From Oscillatoriales cyanobacterium (GTDB lineage Bacteria > Cyanobacteriota > Cyanobacteriia > Cyanobacteriales > Microcoleaceae): a DNA stretch of 64,000 nt. Position 1 is the stretch's first letter, and every line of letters starts with the position of its first letter. Where the stretch lies: the NCBI GenBank assembly GCA_004293365.1, contig RDYN01000006.1, positions 62,001 through 126,000 on the forward strand, written 5' to 3'. The notes beneath the pieces are model-generated. The model ran no database searches. It saw only the letters and a list, made by a program, of their open reading frames with translations, and was not told where the DNA came from. Of this stretch, positions 33,369-42,988 are shown in pieces. The translations under genes and the position numbers were made by a program.

Positions 33369-33860
33369 ATGGCTGCTAATTATTCATTTGATATTGTCAG
33401 CGAGTTCGACAGGCAAGAATTAGTTAACGCCGTTGACCAAACAGTGCGGGAAATTCAAAGCCGCTACGACTTGAAAGATACCAAAACCACCGTGGAATTG
33501 GGCGCAGAATCGATTACTGTCAATACGGACAGCGAATTTACTCTCGATGCCATTCACACTGTTTTGCAAACAAAAGCCGCTAAGCGGAATTTATCTCTGA
33601 AAATTTTTGATTACGGCAAAATTGAAGCTGCTAGTGGTACTAGAGTACGCCAAGAAATCAAACTCAAAAAAGGGATTGATCAGGAAATTGCCAAAAAAAT
33701 CACTAAATTAATTCGAGATGAATTTAAAAAAATTCAAGGCTCGATTCAAGGTGATGCAGTCCGCGTTTCTGCCAAGGATAAGGATGATTTGCAGTTGGTA
33801 ATTCAACGCTTGAAGCAAGAAGATTATCCGATGGCTTTGCAGTTTACCAATTACAGGTAG
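33369..33860 (+). CDS. yajQ: YajQ-family nucleotide-binding protein
   Basis: The 163-residue protein shows the full family pattern: [60 protein letters not shown] and [20 protein letters not shown]. YajQ proteins bind cyclic di-GMP in some bacteria. Length is standard (~163). The next gene begins 4 nt after the stop. Confidence 0.93.
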   Translation: MAANYSFDIVSEFDRQELVNAVDQTVREIQSRYDLKDTKTTVELGAESITVNTDSEFTLDAIHTVLQTKAAKRNLSLKIFDYGKIEAASGTRVRQEIKLKKGIDQEIAKKITKLIRDEFKKIQGSIQGDAVRVSAKDKDDLQLVIQRLKQEDYPMALQFTNYR

Positions 33861-33864
33861 GTTT

Positions 33865-34845
33865 GTGAAAGCTAGGTATTGGATGCCCGGTTGTGCGATC
33901 GCATCTTTGAGCGCGATCGAACTTGCGTTGCGCTTGCTGGGATTCGGAAATCCTGCTTTGCTGCAAGCTGATGCTGAGGTTGGGTATATATTTGCACCAA
34001 ATCAACTTGTATATCGTTTTGGCAATAGACTTCAGTACAATCAATTTTCTCAACGGTCTGAACAAATCGATTCAGCCAAGCCTGAAGGTACTATCAGAAT
34101 TTTGATGACAGGAGACTCGGTTCTCAATGGCAATAATAGCACGGATCAGGCAGAAACTATTACAGAATTGTTGGCAGCGCGTTTGTTGGGCATCAAAAAG
34201 CAGGTTCAGGTGCTAAATGCTTCTGCGGGATCTTGGGGAATTGGCAATCAATTGGGATATATTCGCAAGTTTGGCACTTTTGAAAGCGATGCTGTGATTT
34301 TGCAAATTGGTACTCACGATTTGCTGCAACCTTCAAGTACCAGCGCCGGGATCAAAAATAATCCCCTGATGCCGAATCGCAAACCGTTATTGGCAATGCA
34401 AGAAGTGTTTGATAGATACGTTGTGCCCCGATTTTCGAGTGTTTTTGTGCCGAATTCCCCTGGGGCGGGTGTGCCTGTGCCGGAAGCGCAACGGTTTAGG
34501 GAAAATATGCAGCGATTTGAGGAAATAGTGGCTTTGGTGCGAGCTCGCAATATTCCATTGTTTGTGTTGTATACTTGCGATCGCTCGGATTTACTGCCAG
34601 TACCGAATCAGCCGAGGTTTAAATCTGAGTTTGTCGATCGGCTAAAAGCTTTGAAAATTCCAGTCACAGACACTCATGCAGCCTGGTCAAAATTGCCGAA
34701 AACCACGGTAGAAAGTTATTTTCGGGATGGCGTACACCCCACAGCCCCAGCCTATGAATCTATCGCAGATTTATTGTTTCAGCAGTTGTGTACTGAGAAA
34801 AAATTAGCTGCTTGCTCATTAACCAATACCAATCCTGAAAAATAG
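33865..34845 (+). CDS. SGNH/GDSL-type hydrolase
   Basis: The 326-residue protein starts at GTG, 4 nt after yajQ. It has an N-terminal hydrophobic segment (CAIASLSAIELALRLLGFG), block I RILMTGDSVLNGNN with the nucleophile serine, an oxyanion-type ILQIGTHDLL and the final DGVHPTAPAYESIAD carrying the Asp-x-x-His dyad. Block IV GxND reads GTHD. It probably hydrolyses an acyl or acetyl ester of an envelope polymer; the target is unknown. Confidence 0.85.
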   Translation: MKARYWMPGCAIASLSAIELALRLLGFGNPALLQADAEVGYIFAPNQLVYRFGNRLQYNQFSQRSEQIDSAKPEGTIRILMTGDSVLNGNNSTDQAETITELLAARLLGIKKQVQVLNASAGSWGIGNQLGYIRKFGTFESDAVILQIGTHDLLQPSSTSAGIKNNPLMPNRKPLLAMQEVFDRYVVPRFSSVFVPNSPGAGVPVPEAQRFRENMQRFEEIVALVRARNIPLFVLYTCDRSDLLPVPNQPRFKSEFVDRLKALKIPVTDTHAAWSKLPKTTVESYFRDGVHPTAPAYESIADLLFQQLCTEKKLAACSLTNTNPEK

Positions 34846-34980
34846 TGCTACACATATATTTTATGCGATCGTCTGTAAACAAATGCGATTGCCCTGTCCC
34901 GAGATGGAACGGCGAATTTCAATAAGTGATAGACAATTTAATTGTGTAGCAAAATGCGATCGCAATTATTATTAAATATC

Positions 34981-35011
34981 TAAACTTGTGACTCTTTTTG
35001 TCACAAGTTTA
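34981..35011. terminator. Hairpin, possible terminator
   Basis: TAAACTTGTGAC and GTCACAAGTTTA form a 12-bp perfect stem with a TCTTTTT loop, 135 bp after the SGNH gene. There is no T-run after the stem, so it may not be a classic terminator. Confidence 0.5.
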
Positions 35012-35442
35012 GCGGGACTTGCTGCAAGTCTATCGCACTTAAAGAACGTAAATCCTGCGATGCTGACTGCCGGTGAAAAACCAGGTTTCTCCGTTCAACA
35101 GAACTTAAAGTAATACCAATTTGTCAAATTAATCCAAAGCCGTAGTTGTAAGGTGTGGAACCATCAGCAATCCCTAAAAAATATCGACAATTTAACAGAT
35201 CCGCACCCGCTCAACAGAGTCAGTGTAAACAAACACAACATTTATTGTGTAGCAATCTTTTATTAAAATGGTATTATATTGTAACTCTAATTGCGTACAA
35301 GGAGCAGAATTTATCCTGGAGATTCCCATTACCAATTAAATGTTAAGTAAGGACTTACAACTAATATCAGTTTGCCAAAGTGTTGCTACAATTCTCAATT
35401 TTATAATTTTTTTTATTAAAAAGAATTGTACTATGTCCGGTC

Positions 35443-35588
35443 GATTACAATGACAAAAACGGTTTGTAGTGCGGACTTCAGTCCGCTCTTTGGGTGAGGA
35501 TGCGGATTACAATGACAAAAACGGTTTGTAGTGCGGACTTCAGTCCGCTCTTTGGGTGAGGATGCGGACTGAAGTCCGCACTACAAAC
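35443..35588. repeat. 62-bp tandem repeat of the GTAGTGCGGACTTCAGTCCGC family
   Basis: GATTACAATGACAAAAACGG starts at 35443 and again at 35505, with identical 62-bp units. The second ends in the inverted arm GCGGACTGAAGTCCGCACTA, closing a large hairpin over both units. Confidence 0.9.
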
Positions 35589-35706
35589 GAATCTTAGTGT
35601 TGTCAATCGATCGCACACGATCTTATCCCAACTGATATTTAGCAATATTTTTCAGAATTGATATAAGCTGTAGCTGGCGCTACAGCTTGTATAGCGTAAA
35701 TTATAT

Positions 35707-37368
35707 TTAAATATCTAAACCAATGACTGTTAACTCGGGAGAATGTTCGACAACAAACTGGTAATATAACTCTTGCTTGGCTTGCGGTGGCAGAGATATT
35801 ATCCATTCTAGCAGTCCCATTTCACCTGCTACTATCTTTGGATTAGTCTGAGTTAAACGCACTTTTATTTGTTCTTTGCGAGGGACTGGCAGTTGCTCTT
35901 TTAGTGTCAACTTAGCAGGCACTTGCTGCAAGTTTGTCAAAATTAACCGATAGGCGTAAGTCGTGCGCCGCTGGTTGCCGATCAGTTTTTTATCGACTTG
36001 TCTTTCCACTAATTCCCGCTCTATTTTTAATCCTTCATCTATTCCTAAATTAAGTTGGAATTCTTCGCCTGGGGAAATATTGTCTAACTGTAAAGTACCG
36101 ACAAAAGTGTTGTCGCGAAAGATATTTGCTTTCCCGGGCAGCAGAGTTGCACCTGTCGTCGGATTGGTAATTATTGCTTGTAAATAGGCGAAACTGACTA
36201 AACGCGGAATGGCGATATATTCAGGTTTTGAGGGATAATTCTCACTGAAAATAGTGACTTTGTGCGGCGTGCCGTCGCTGGGAATATTGGTATTTCCTCC
36301 TACTTGAAATGAGACGGTGCTACCTTCTCTGGATACTGTTGCTGTGGCGGTTTGAGCTACTATGGGTTCGGGTTCGGGAGCAGCACTACGCATAGCTATG
36401 ATTGCAAATTGTGGCTCATTTTCCATCTCAAATCCCCCATATGTTTCCATTTCTGCTTTCGCAGTCTGTCGGTACTGTTTTCTCATAAGTTCTGCGGGTT
36501 GAGCAGATTGTGGGCGAACAATGTCGATAAACCAGGGTTGGAGTTTTGGCGGCAAAGTTCCCATTCCGGGTTTGGCTGTGGATAAAGTCAGCGCTACTCC
36601 CCTCCAATCTTCGCCGGTGTTTTGGTTGACTTCGGCTAGGTAATTGAGATTGATTTGATTGTTGGTTGTGTTGACTCGCAAGTCGTACAGGGGAGTCCAG
36701 CTAGCTCGCATTACTACATAGGAAATTTCTAGTTCAAAATTGCCGCTTCCGCTGGGTTCGATCGCCACAATGATGTTAAAAGTTTGCTGGGAATGGGGAG
36801 TTTGTACTTGGCGCAACTGCTGGCGCAATGCTTCTATTTGCTTGTTTAATTCGCGCTGCTGTCTTTCGTGTTGGGCGATCGCACTTATGTACTTTTTATA
36901 ATTACTGCCTAAAAAATTGAGCAATTCGCCGGCTTCATTCAAACCGATCTGCTGCTTGGAAATGCTGCTAGCAAAGGAACCTACGCTTTTTTCGCTCAAA
37001 TTCTCGACAAAGTTGAGTTGAATTCTTCGGGAGGCGATTTGCTCGTCAATTCCGCGTTTTTGGGTTTCTAACTCTTGGATTTGTTGGGTTAATTCGGCGG
37101 TGCGATCGCCCGCAGGTTCGCTGTGAAACACGGTTTCGGTGTGCACTCCCAGCAATCGCACGGCGACGGTACCCGCACCGGTAGCCCTGACTGACTCGGT
37201 TTCGAGGGTTGTGGGGAGAGAGGCTACAGTCAATTCGCGCTCGTTTCCCGTCAGGGCTACTGTGCCGCGGCGGGTGATCAGGGCGCGATCGGTGTACACA
37301 GTAACTTCTGAAATTCGGGATTCTACTATTTTGCTATTATTGCGATCGAGTAAATCTGAATCAGTCAT
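35707..37368 (-). CDS. MuiA-like mucoidy-inhibitor family protein (DUF4139)
   Basis: The 553-residue protein has an N-terminal DUF4140 region (VESRISEVTVYTDRALITRR), a coiled coil around residues 80-190 (LTQQIQELETQKRGIDEQIA) and a C-terminal DUF4139 beta domain (ASWTPLYDLRVNTTNNQINL, then NTGEDWRGVALTLSTAKPG). These are the two domains of the MuiA/YjdB-like family linked to mucoid phenotype in Azotobacter; the mechanism is unknown. It overlaps the upstream Uma2 gene by 8 nt on the same strand, so an operon is likely. Confidence 0.85.
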   Translation of the reverse strand: MTDSDLLDRNNSKIVESRISEVTVYTDRALITRRGTVALTGNERELTVASLPTTLETESVRATGAGTVAVRLLGVHTETVFHSEPAGDRTAELTQQIQELETQKRGIDEQIASRRIQLNFVENLSEKSVGSFASSISKQQIGLNEAGELLNFLGSNYKKYISAIAQHERQQRELNKQIEALRQQLRQVQTPHSQQTFNIIVAIEPSGSGNFELEISYVVMRASWTPLYDLRVNTTNNQINLNYLAEVNQNTGEDWRGVALTLSTAKPGMGTLPPKLQPWFIDIVRPQSAQPAELMRKQYRQTAKAEMETYGGFEMENEPQFAIIAMRSAAPEPEPIVAQTATATVSREGSTVSFQVGGNTNIPSDGTPHKVTIFSENYPSKPEYIAIPRLVSFAYLQAIITNPTTGATLLPGKANIFRDNTFVGTLQLDNISPGEEFQLNLGIDEGLKIERELVERQVDKKLIGNQRRTTYAYRLILTNLQQVPAKLTLKEQLPVPRKEQIKVRLTQTNPKIVAGEMGLLEWIISLPPQAKQELYYQFVVEHSPELTVIGLDI

Positions 37369-37957
37369 TGCTACTAATCCCTCTACGAAACTCTTGTAGT
37401 GCTGCCGGGGGCGAAGCCAACAAAATGCAGCGCTTCCACACAGATAAGTCTAACTCAGACAGCAATTCGCTGTTTGTAATTCGCTCATAACCCTGCTCTC
37501 GCAAATGGTAAAGCTCTAGCGTTCCGTCTTCCCAAAACCAAACTTCCGGCACACCCATCACCCGATATTTCTGAAGTTTAATCGGACTGCCGCTAGTAAT
37601 AACTACCTCAACGCACAAGTCAGGAACATCCTTATCTGTCCCGAAACAATAAGACAAATCTGCCTGATACTCGACTTGACCTTCACCAATCTGGCTGTAA
37701 GCACCGCTGGGGAAAAACTCAATTTCCGTAACTTCAAAGTAGATCGCAAGCAATACGCCAATTATCGATTTAAATGCTTCATGAGGTTTATTAATACCGA
37801 CAATCTCTAACACTCCTTGACAATAAAATAACCGCACTCCCGGCACATTCTCAAAGCTAGCTTGAATTGCTTTGAATTGATGCCATGTTAAGCCGCGCCA
37901 AGTGAAATGCTGCTCGGCGGCGGGAGAAACTGTGGGATTGTCTATAGTTTGAACCAT
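37361..37957 (-). CDS. Uma2-family putative endonuclease (DUF820)
   Basis: The 198-residue protein has the DUF820/Uma2 pattern: FTWRGLTWHQFKAIQASFEN, RLFYCQGVLEIVGINKPHE, KDVPDLCVEVVITSGS and YRVMGVPEVWFWEDGTLELY. The D-x(n)-E-x-V pattern fits a PD-(D/E)XK nuclease core, but no biochemical role is established. It is a close paralogue of the next gene upstream. Cyanobacteria carry many Uma2 genes, some in transposon neighbourhoods. Confidence 0.85.
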   Translation of the reverse strand: MVQTIDNPTVSPAAEQHFTWRGLTWHQFKAIQASFENVPGVRLFYCQGVLEIVGINKPHEAFKSIIGVLLAIYFEVTEIEFFPSGAYSQIGEGQVEYQADLSYCFGTDKDVPDLCVEVVITSGSPIKLQKYRVMGVPEVWFWEDGTLELYHLREQGYERITNSELLSELDLSVWKRCILLASPPAALQEFRRGISSND

Positions 37958-38037
37958 GACTGTCCTGTTTATTTCAATATGTTAGCAGTAATTCAATTTT
38001 AGCTCAGCGGCTCGATTCCCGCCAAATCCAAAATTTG

Positions 38038-38637
38038 TCAAGTTTCGCGATCGCCCATACCTCTTGAAAACTCGTCAAGCGCATCCAAAGGCGAAACAAA
38101 CAAAATGCAGCGTTTGAGCAAAGATAAGTCTAACTCAGGCAGCAATTCGCTGTTAGTAATTCGCTCGTAACCCTGTTCTCGCAAATGGTAAAGTTCTAGC
38201 GTGCCGTCTTCCCAAAACCAAACTTCCGGGACACCCATCACCCGATATTTCTGAAGTTTAATCGGACTACCGCTAGTAACAACCACCTCAATACACAGAT
38301 CGGGAACATCTTTTCTATTCCCGATACAATAAGATAAATCTGCCTGATACTCGACTTGACCCTCAACAATCTGGCTGTAAGCACCGCTGGGAAAAAATTG
38401 TATTCTTCTGAATTGAAAATAATTTATCAGTAGCGCTGCTATCAGACATCTTGTTTCCTCATGAGGTTGACTAATGCCCACAATTTCTAACACTCCATCA
38501 CAGTAAAATAAGCGTACATTCGGCACTTTCTCAAAGCTAGCTTGAATAACCTTGAATTGATGCCATGTTAAGCCGCGTACAATAAAATGCTGCTCGGCTG
38601 TGGGAGATGACGTTGGATTGTCTATAGCTTGAACCAT
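38038..38637 (-). CDS. Uma2-family putative endonuclease (DUF820), paralogue
   Basis: The 199-residue protein is about 75% identical by eye to the previous one, with VRGLTWHQFKVIQASFEKVP, DGVLEIVGISQPHEET and VPDLCIEVVVTSGSPIKLQK. The spacer between the genes also repeats the GAACCATGACTGTCCTGTTT sequence, so both gene and upstream region were duplicated. Function unknown beyond the family. Confidence 0.85.
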   Translation of the reverse strand: MVQAIDNPTSSPTAEQHFIVRGLTWHQFKVIQASFEKVPNVRLFYCDGVLEIVGISQPHEETRCLIAALLINYFQFRRIQFFPSGAYSQIVEGQVEYQADLSYCIGNRKDVPDLCIEVVVTSGSPIKLQKYRVMGVPEVWFWEDGTLELYHLREQGYERITNSELLPELDLSLLKRCILFVSPLDALDEFSRGMGDRET

Positions 38638-38764
38638 GACTGTCCTGTTTATTTCAAAATGCTAGCGGGGGAGGGCGGGTTTATTATCTTATTCATTTTA
38701 GACAGGGATGGTTGGTAAAACCCGCCCCTACGGTATATTGTTTTTTCCGCTTGCTTGCTCAATG

Positions 38765-39655
38765 TTAACTCAGCGGCTCGATGCCCGCCAAATCCAATAT
38801 TTGCGGAATCAAATCTTCTCGCTTGACAGCCATCATGTGAACTCCTTGACATAAATGTCGCGCTAGCTTGACTTGTTCGGCTGCAATTCTGATGCCTTCC
38901 TGCAAGGGTTCCGGAGATTTTGCCAAACGATCGATCGTTTCTTGCGGTATGTGAACTCCCGGTACGTATTTTTTAATAAATTCAGCATTTTTAGCTGATT
39001 TAAACAAAAAGATTCCTGCTAAAATTGGTTTGTTGCAGCCAGCAGCAATTTGCTGCATAAACTTATCTAAAACGTCAAAATCTGTAATTAATTGGCTCTG
39101 AAAAAACTGGGCTCCAGCTTCTAGTTTTTTCTCAAATCGGCTTTGTAAACCCGACCAACTGGGGCATTGCGGATCGACAGCGGCACCGACAAATAAATCG
39201 GTAACTCCGTCTGTTAAAGCTTTGTCGTTCCAGTCAAAGCCGCCGTTCATTTTTTGAATTACTTGCAGCAGGCGGACTGATTCTAAATCGAATACACTTT
39301 TGGCTTTGGGATGGTCGCCGGCTTTGACTGGATCGCCGGTGAGTGCCAAGATATTATGGATGCCTAAGGCGTGGGCTCCCATGAGATCGGCTTGCAGGCC
39401 TATTTGATTGCGATCGCGACAAGCAACTTGACAAATCGGCTCAATTCCCCGCTGCAATAGAATTGCGGAAACGGCTAGGGGACACATTCGCAGCACTGCG
39501 CGGCTTCCGTCTGTGATGTTGATGGCGTGAACTCTGTTTTTTAGAAGTTCAGCCATTGCGATTGTATGAGTCATGTCGCCGCCTTTTGGCGGGGCTACTT
39601 CTGCGGTAATTATAAATTCTCCGGGGGTGGTGCAGGCTGTACGAAAACGGTTCAT
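38765..39655 (-). CDS. MetF-type methylenetetrahydrofolate reductase family protein
   Basis: The product from ATG 39655 is 296 residues: EFIITAEVAPPKGGDMTHTI, HAINITDGSRAVLRMCPLAV, NILALTGDPVKAGDHPKAKS, FDLESVRLLQVIQKMNGGFD and GVHMMAVKREDLIPQILDLA. This matches the MetF flavin fold. In bacteria MetF makes 5-methyl-THF; some cyanobacterial proteins of this size may act on related folates. An alternative start 24 residues upstream reads repeat DNA and was rejected. Confidence 0.82.
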   Translation of the reverse strand: MNRFRTACTTPGEFIITAEVAPPKGGDMTHTIAMAELLKNRVHAINITDGSRAVLRMCPLAVSAILLQRGIEPICQVACRDRNQIGLQADLMGAHALGIHNILALTGDPVKAGDHPKAKSVFDLESVRLLQVIQKMNGGFDWNDKALTDGVTDLFVGAAVDPQCPSWSGLQSRFEKKLEAGAQFFQSQLITDFDVLDKFMQQIAAGCNKPILAGIFLFKSAKNAEFIKKYVPGVHIPQETIDRLAKSPEPLQEGIRIAAEQVKLARHLCQGVHMMAVKREDLIPQILDLAGIEPLS

Positions 39656-40020
39656 AGTTAGTTGACAGTTGACAGTTGACAGTTGACAGTTGACAGTTGT
39701 TATTTTTGAATATCTCGCAATAATCAATAACTAATAACTAATCAGGGCTGTTTCATTCTCCCGACAGTCCGCCAGGGACTAAAGTCCCTGTCTCAGAGCA
39801 GCAAGTCGTCTGAAGACGACTGAAAGAGTCATTTATAGTTCTATGCAAGAGGATTTTAGCTTGGAGACAGGGGTTTCAACCTCGCTTAGGACTGTCGGAC
39901 TGTCGCACTGGGGCTTTGAGAGAATGAATCAGCTCTGAATAACTAATGACTAATAGCGTTCGATTGCGGGGACAGCAAAACATGACTAATGACTAATGAC
40001 TGATGACTAATGACTGATGA
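39656..40020. repeat. Intergenic with TTGACAG, AAGTCCCTG and CTAATGA repeats
   Basis: 39659-39700 carries six GTTGACA units. 39768-39812 has AGGGACTAAAGTCCCTG and TCGTCTGAAGACGA palindromes. 39945-40024 carries about six ACTAATGACTGATG units up to the trpS stop. No gene is seen. Confidence 0.85.
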
Positions 40021-41031
40021 CTAATTAGGTAGAGAATAACCAAAAGCAGTTTTAACCTTATTCAAAGTTTGGTTGGCAATAGTTTCTGCTTGTTCTCTTC
40101 CTTCACGGAGTACAGATTCTAGATATCCCGGTTCGTCCATTATTTCTTTGTATTTATCCTGAATTGGTTTGAGGGCATTAATTGTCGTCTCTGTCAACAA
40201 TGGTTTGAAATCTCCCCAACCCATGTTTTCACATTCGGCTGCGACTTCTTCCTTGGATTTGCCGGAAAGCAGGAGGTAAAGTGTTAGCAAATTTCTCGCT
40301 TCGGGGCGATCGGGGTCGTCGAAAGTTAAGCCCCGCACGGCATCTGTTTTGCAGCGCTTGATTTTTTTGGCGATCGTATCTGGCGAATCTAATAAGTTAA
40401 TTCGACTTTGTTCGGAAGGGTCGGATTTTGACATTTTGCGCGTGCCGTCAGTCAAACTCATCACCCTCGCGCCGTCTGTGCGAATTAAGGGTTCGGGTAG
40501 TTTCAAAACTGGTTTTTCTGGTGTGCCAAATTGGTGATTTAATCTGATGACGATATCGCGGGTGAGTTCCAAATGCTGTTTTTGGTCTTCTCCTACTGGC
40601 ACTTTGTCGGCATCGTAAAGCAAGATGTCTGCTGCCATCAACACGGGATAGTTTAGCAAGCCTGCGTTGACATTTTCGCCTTGTTTAACTGCTTTTTCTT
40701 TAAATTGAATCATATCTTGGAGCCAGTTAATCGGCGTAATGCAGTTGAGCAGCCATGCTAGTTCTGTGTGCGCCGAGACGTGGGATTGGACGAAAATAGT
40801 AGAATATTCTAAATCGATGCCGCAAGCTAAATAGAGGGCGGCGATGGTGTAAGTGTCGGAGGCTAGGGTTGCTGGATTGTGCGGTGCGGTAATTGCGTGC
40901 AAATCTACTACGCAAAAGTAGTTTTCGTACTGGCTTTGACCTTCTACCCAGTTGCGAATGGCTCCGAGATAGTTACCGAGGTGTAGATTGCCTGTTGGCT
41001 GAACTCCTGAAAGAACGCGCTGTTTGCCCAT
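40021..41031 (-). CDS. trpS: Tryptophanyl-tRNA synthetase
   Basis: TrpRS charges tRNA-Trp. From ATG 41031 the 336 residues include the HIGH-type motif (PTGNLHLGNYLGA), HTELAWLLNCITP, GVDLHAIT-like VDLHAITAPHNPA, MAADILLYDADKVPVGEDQK and the KMSKS loop with RKMSKSDPSEQSR. All motifs are intact. An earlier ATG at 41058 adds nine residues. TrpRS is essential and this copy looks functional. Confidence 0.96.
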   Translation of the reverse strand: MGKQRVLSGVQPTGNLHLGNYLGAIRNWVEGQSQYENYFCVVDLHAITAPHNPATLASDTYTIAALYLACGIDLEYSTIFVQSHVSAHTELAWLLNCITPINWLQDMIQFKEKAVKQGENVNAGLLNYPVLMAADILLYDADKVPVGEDQKQHLELTRDIVIRLNHQFGTPEKPVLKLPEPLIRTDGARVMSLTDGTRKMSKSDPSEQSRINLLDSPDTIAKKIKRCKTDAVRGLTFDDPDRPEARNLLTLYLLLSGKSKEEVAAECENMGWGDFKPLLTETTINALKPIQDKYKEIMDEPGYLESVLREGREQAETIANQTLNKVKTAFGYSLPN

Positions 41032-41239
41032 GAGGAAAGAATAGAATTGAAGTCTCATTTCTATATTGACACGTTATTTAGATTTAAGATACTTTTGGTT
41101 AAAATTTACATTTTGCACCATTGTCAGCAACGCTGCTCAAAGCCCGTTCCACTTTTCAGACATCTTTCGGGAGACGGCATTGTTCGTTAGTGTCAATTTT
41201 AGGTCTTATGTATTACAGATCTACTGGCTGACGATTAAG

Positions 41240-41345
41240 GTTAGATCCCCCCTAGCCCCCCTTCTTAAGGGGGGGACAAGAAGCGATCGAAGTCAACCCC
41301 TACTCCCCTTTTTAAGGGGGATTTAGGGGGATCTGGCCTCGGGTG
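41240..41345. repeat. CCCCCTAGCCCCCCTTCTTAAGGGGG repeat block
   Basis: AGATCCCCCCTAGCCCCCCT then CTTCTTAAGGGGGGGACAAG, an ACCCCTACTCCCCTTTTTAA and GGGGGATTTAGGGGGATCT. The arms pair into a large imperfect hairpin. The family recurs at 48.87-49.14 kb and inside the hemY coding region near 62.8 kb. Confidence 0.9.
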
Positions 41346-41420
41346 AAAGCGAAATTTCTAAGGTTTAAGACTTAAGTTGACACGACGAAAGGCATTGGCG
41401 TGTCCTTAGCTTGAAAGCAA

Positions 41421-42536
41421 TTACCAATCTGTCAGCAACCTTGCTTTTCGCAACACAAATGTGAGGACGGTTTCTTGGCCGGTAATAATATCGGCTCTGC
41501 CCTCCATTCCCGCTTGAATTGAATACTGGCGGGGGACATTTGCCTGGGAGTTTCCTAAGAATTGACCGCTGGTGGAGTTGAGTTTTGTTAAATAGGTTTG
41601 TTGGGGTTTAATTGCTACTTCGTAATATGCTGTACCTAAATTGTTACCGGGATTTTGAGGGGCGATCGCATCTGGGGCGATCGCGCTGACTGTTCCTTTG
41701 AGTGTCCCGTAATCTGGGAAGGGTAAGGCGGAAATCCTGATCTGTACGGATTGGCCGATTTGGATGCGGGCGATGTCTTGGGAGGTGACTTTGGCTTTGA
41801 CTACTAAGGGTACGTCGCTGGGGACGATTTGGGCGATCGCAGTACCGGCTTGTACGGTTTGACCGGTGTTTTGTACTTCCAATCTGAGAATTGTACCATC
41901 AGCGGGGGCGCGGATAACGCTATTTTCGAGTTTTGACTCAATTTGATTGAGTTCTTTTTTAGCTTGAATTAATTGTTGTTGAATGGACGATCGCTTGACA
42001 AGCAAAACCCGCCGACTTCTGCCGAGTCTCTCGGCGACATCGGGCTGCGATGTGGCGATTTTGACAAGAGCGGACTCGACTACTTCCTGGGCGGCAGAAT
42101 TTTGTGTTTGGATGGTTTGAAATTGGCCGCTGGCTAAAATTTGATTTTCTAAGTCCCGCAGTTGTTGGTTGATTTGCCCTGCTGCTGTTTGAGACTGATT
42201 GATTATGTCTTGGAACTGCTTTTTTTGAGCGCCCAAACGCGAAGCGTCTACAACTGCGATCGCATCTCCGGCTTTTACTGTCTGATTTTCGGTGACAGCA
42301 ATGCTTTCGACGCTTCCTTCGGTTGCTGCTTGCACGACGCGCACTTCTCCTGCTGGACGGACGATCGCGTCTGCTTTGACTGTAGCACTGTATTTGGTGA
42401 CGCTGGCAAGGGCGATCGCCCCACCAAACGTGGCCACCATCAAAATTCCCCCCAAAGTCGTCCAGCGGCTGACAGGGGGCAAAAACTGGTCGTTATCAAA
42501 GGTTTCTGCGGGCATGGGTTCGGTAGTGCGAGGCAT
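41421..42536 (-). CDS. HlyD-family membrane fusion protein of the peptide exporter
   Basis: This periplasmic adaptor links an inner-membrane ABC exporter to an outer-membrane channel. The 371-residue protein has a short cytoplasmic start, one anchor at about residues 28-50 (LGGILMVATFGGAIALASVT), the biotinyl-lipoyl halves VVQAATEGSVESIAVTENQT and SVIRAPADGTILRLEVQNTG, a coiled coil between them and a C-terminal beta barrel. It is divergent from the precursor peptides and lies 6-7 kb before the exporter's end. An outer-membrane TolC partner is not in this window. Confidence 0.9.
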   Translation of the reverse strand: MPRTTEPMPAETFDNDQFLPPVSRWTTLGGILMVATFGGAIALASVTKYSATVKADAIVRPAGEVRVVQAATEGSVESIAVTENQTVKAGDAIAVVDASRLGAQKKQFQDIINQSQTAAGQINQQLRDLENQILASGQFQTIQTQNSAAQEVVESALVKIATSQPDVAERLGRSRRVLLVKRSSIQQQLIQAKKELNQIESKLENSVIRAPADGTILRLEVQNTGQTVQAGTAIAQIVPSDVPLVVKAKVTSQDIARIQIGQSVQIRISALPFPDYGTLKGTVSAIAPDAIAPQNPGNNLGTAYYEVAIKPQQTYLTKLNSTSGQFLGNSQANVPRQYSIQAGMEGRADIITGQETVLTFVLRKARLLTDW

Positions 42537-42988
42537 GGCGGCTGTTGGGGGTGAGGGGAATTGTTTTGAATTTTAAGTTTTGAATTCGGGGAAAGAGAAT
42601 CGTTGTGAGTTTTAATGCCAGTTCCAAAAAAGAATGCAACTCGCTGCCAACTCCAAAGCCTTATTAAATAAGTCATTCTCAAACCTCAAACGGTATGAGT
42701 TGGAAGAAGGAGAGATCGATCGCCTATTTCTTCGATCGCATTTATTTTCGAGCTTTCCGGACACCAAGCATAAGTTTAGAAGTCTCAATCAAAATTCACA
42801 GGGTTAAGGTCAAAATCCGCACAGCTTTGCCTTCGCCACCCGGAAATTTTCTCAAACATCAAGAATCGTGCAGCCAGCGGGCAACAGTCAGAAAAATAGA
42901 GCGTTTCCGCCATGATTTTTGGCGCTGTTACCCGGTTTTTCTGCGACGTGTACGTAAGTAACTATATATGTCTTAATAGGAGTTCCTT
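42537..42988 (+). promoter_or_regulatory. Divergent intergenic region of the peptide cluster
   Basis: 450 bp without a gene. It must hold divergent promoters for the HlyD gene and the first precursor. AGGAGTTCCTT just before ATG 42989 contains a good ribosome-binding site (AGGAG, seven to eight bases before ATG). An apparent ORF at 42695-42961 has no recognisable sequence. I could not place a -35/-10 pair with confidence. Confidence 0.5.

Larger units (their letters stand above)
34846..35706. other. Long intergenic region
   Basis: Contains an AAACTTGTGAC..GTCACAAGTTT hairpin at 34981-35011 and a tandem hairpin repeat at 35443-35588. A 63-codon frame at 35155-35346 has no supporting feature. 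The part near 35640-35705 is AT-rich with a GCTGTAGCTGGCGCTACAGC palindrome at 35669-35688. No gene is supported. Confidence 0.6.

Noticed and set aside
35155-35346. 63-codon ORF in intergenic DNA
   Set aside because: No motif and poor codon pattern for this genome.
42695-42961. ORF in the spacer of the peptide cluster
   Set aside because: No GG leader, no family pattern and no ribosome-binding site; the adjacent true precursor has an AGGAG site.
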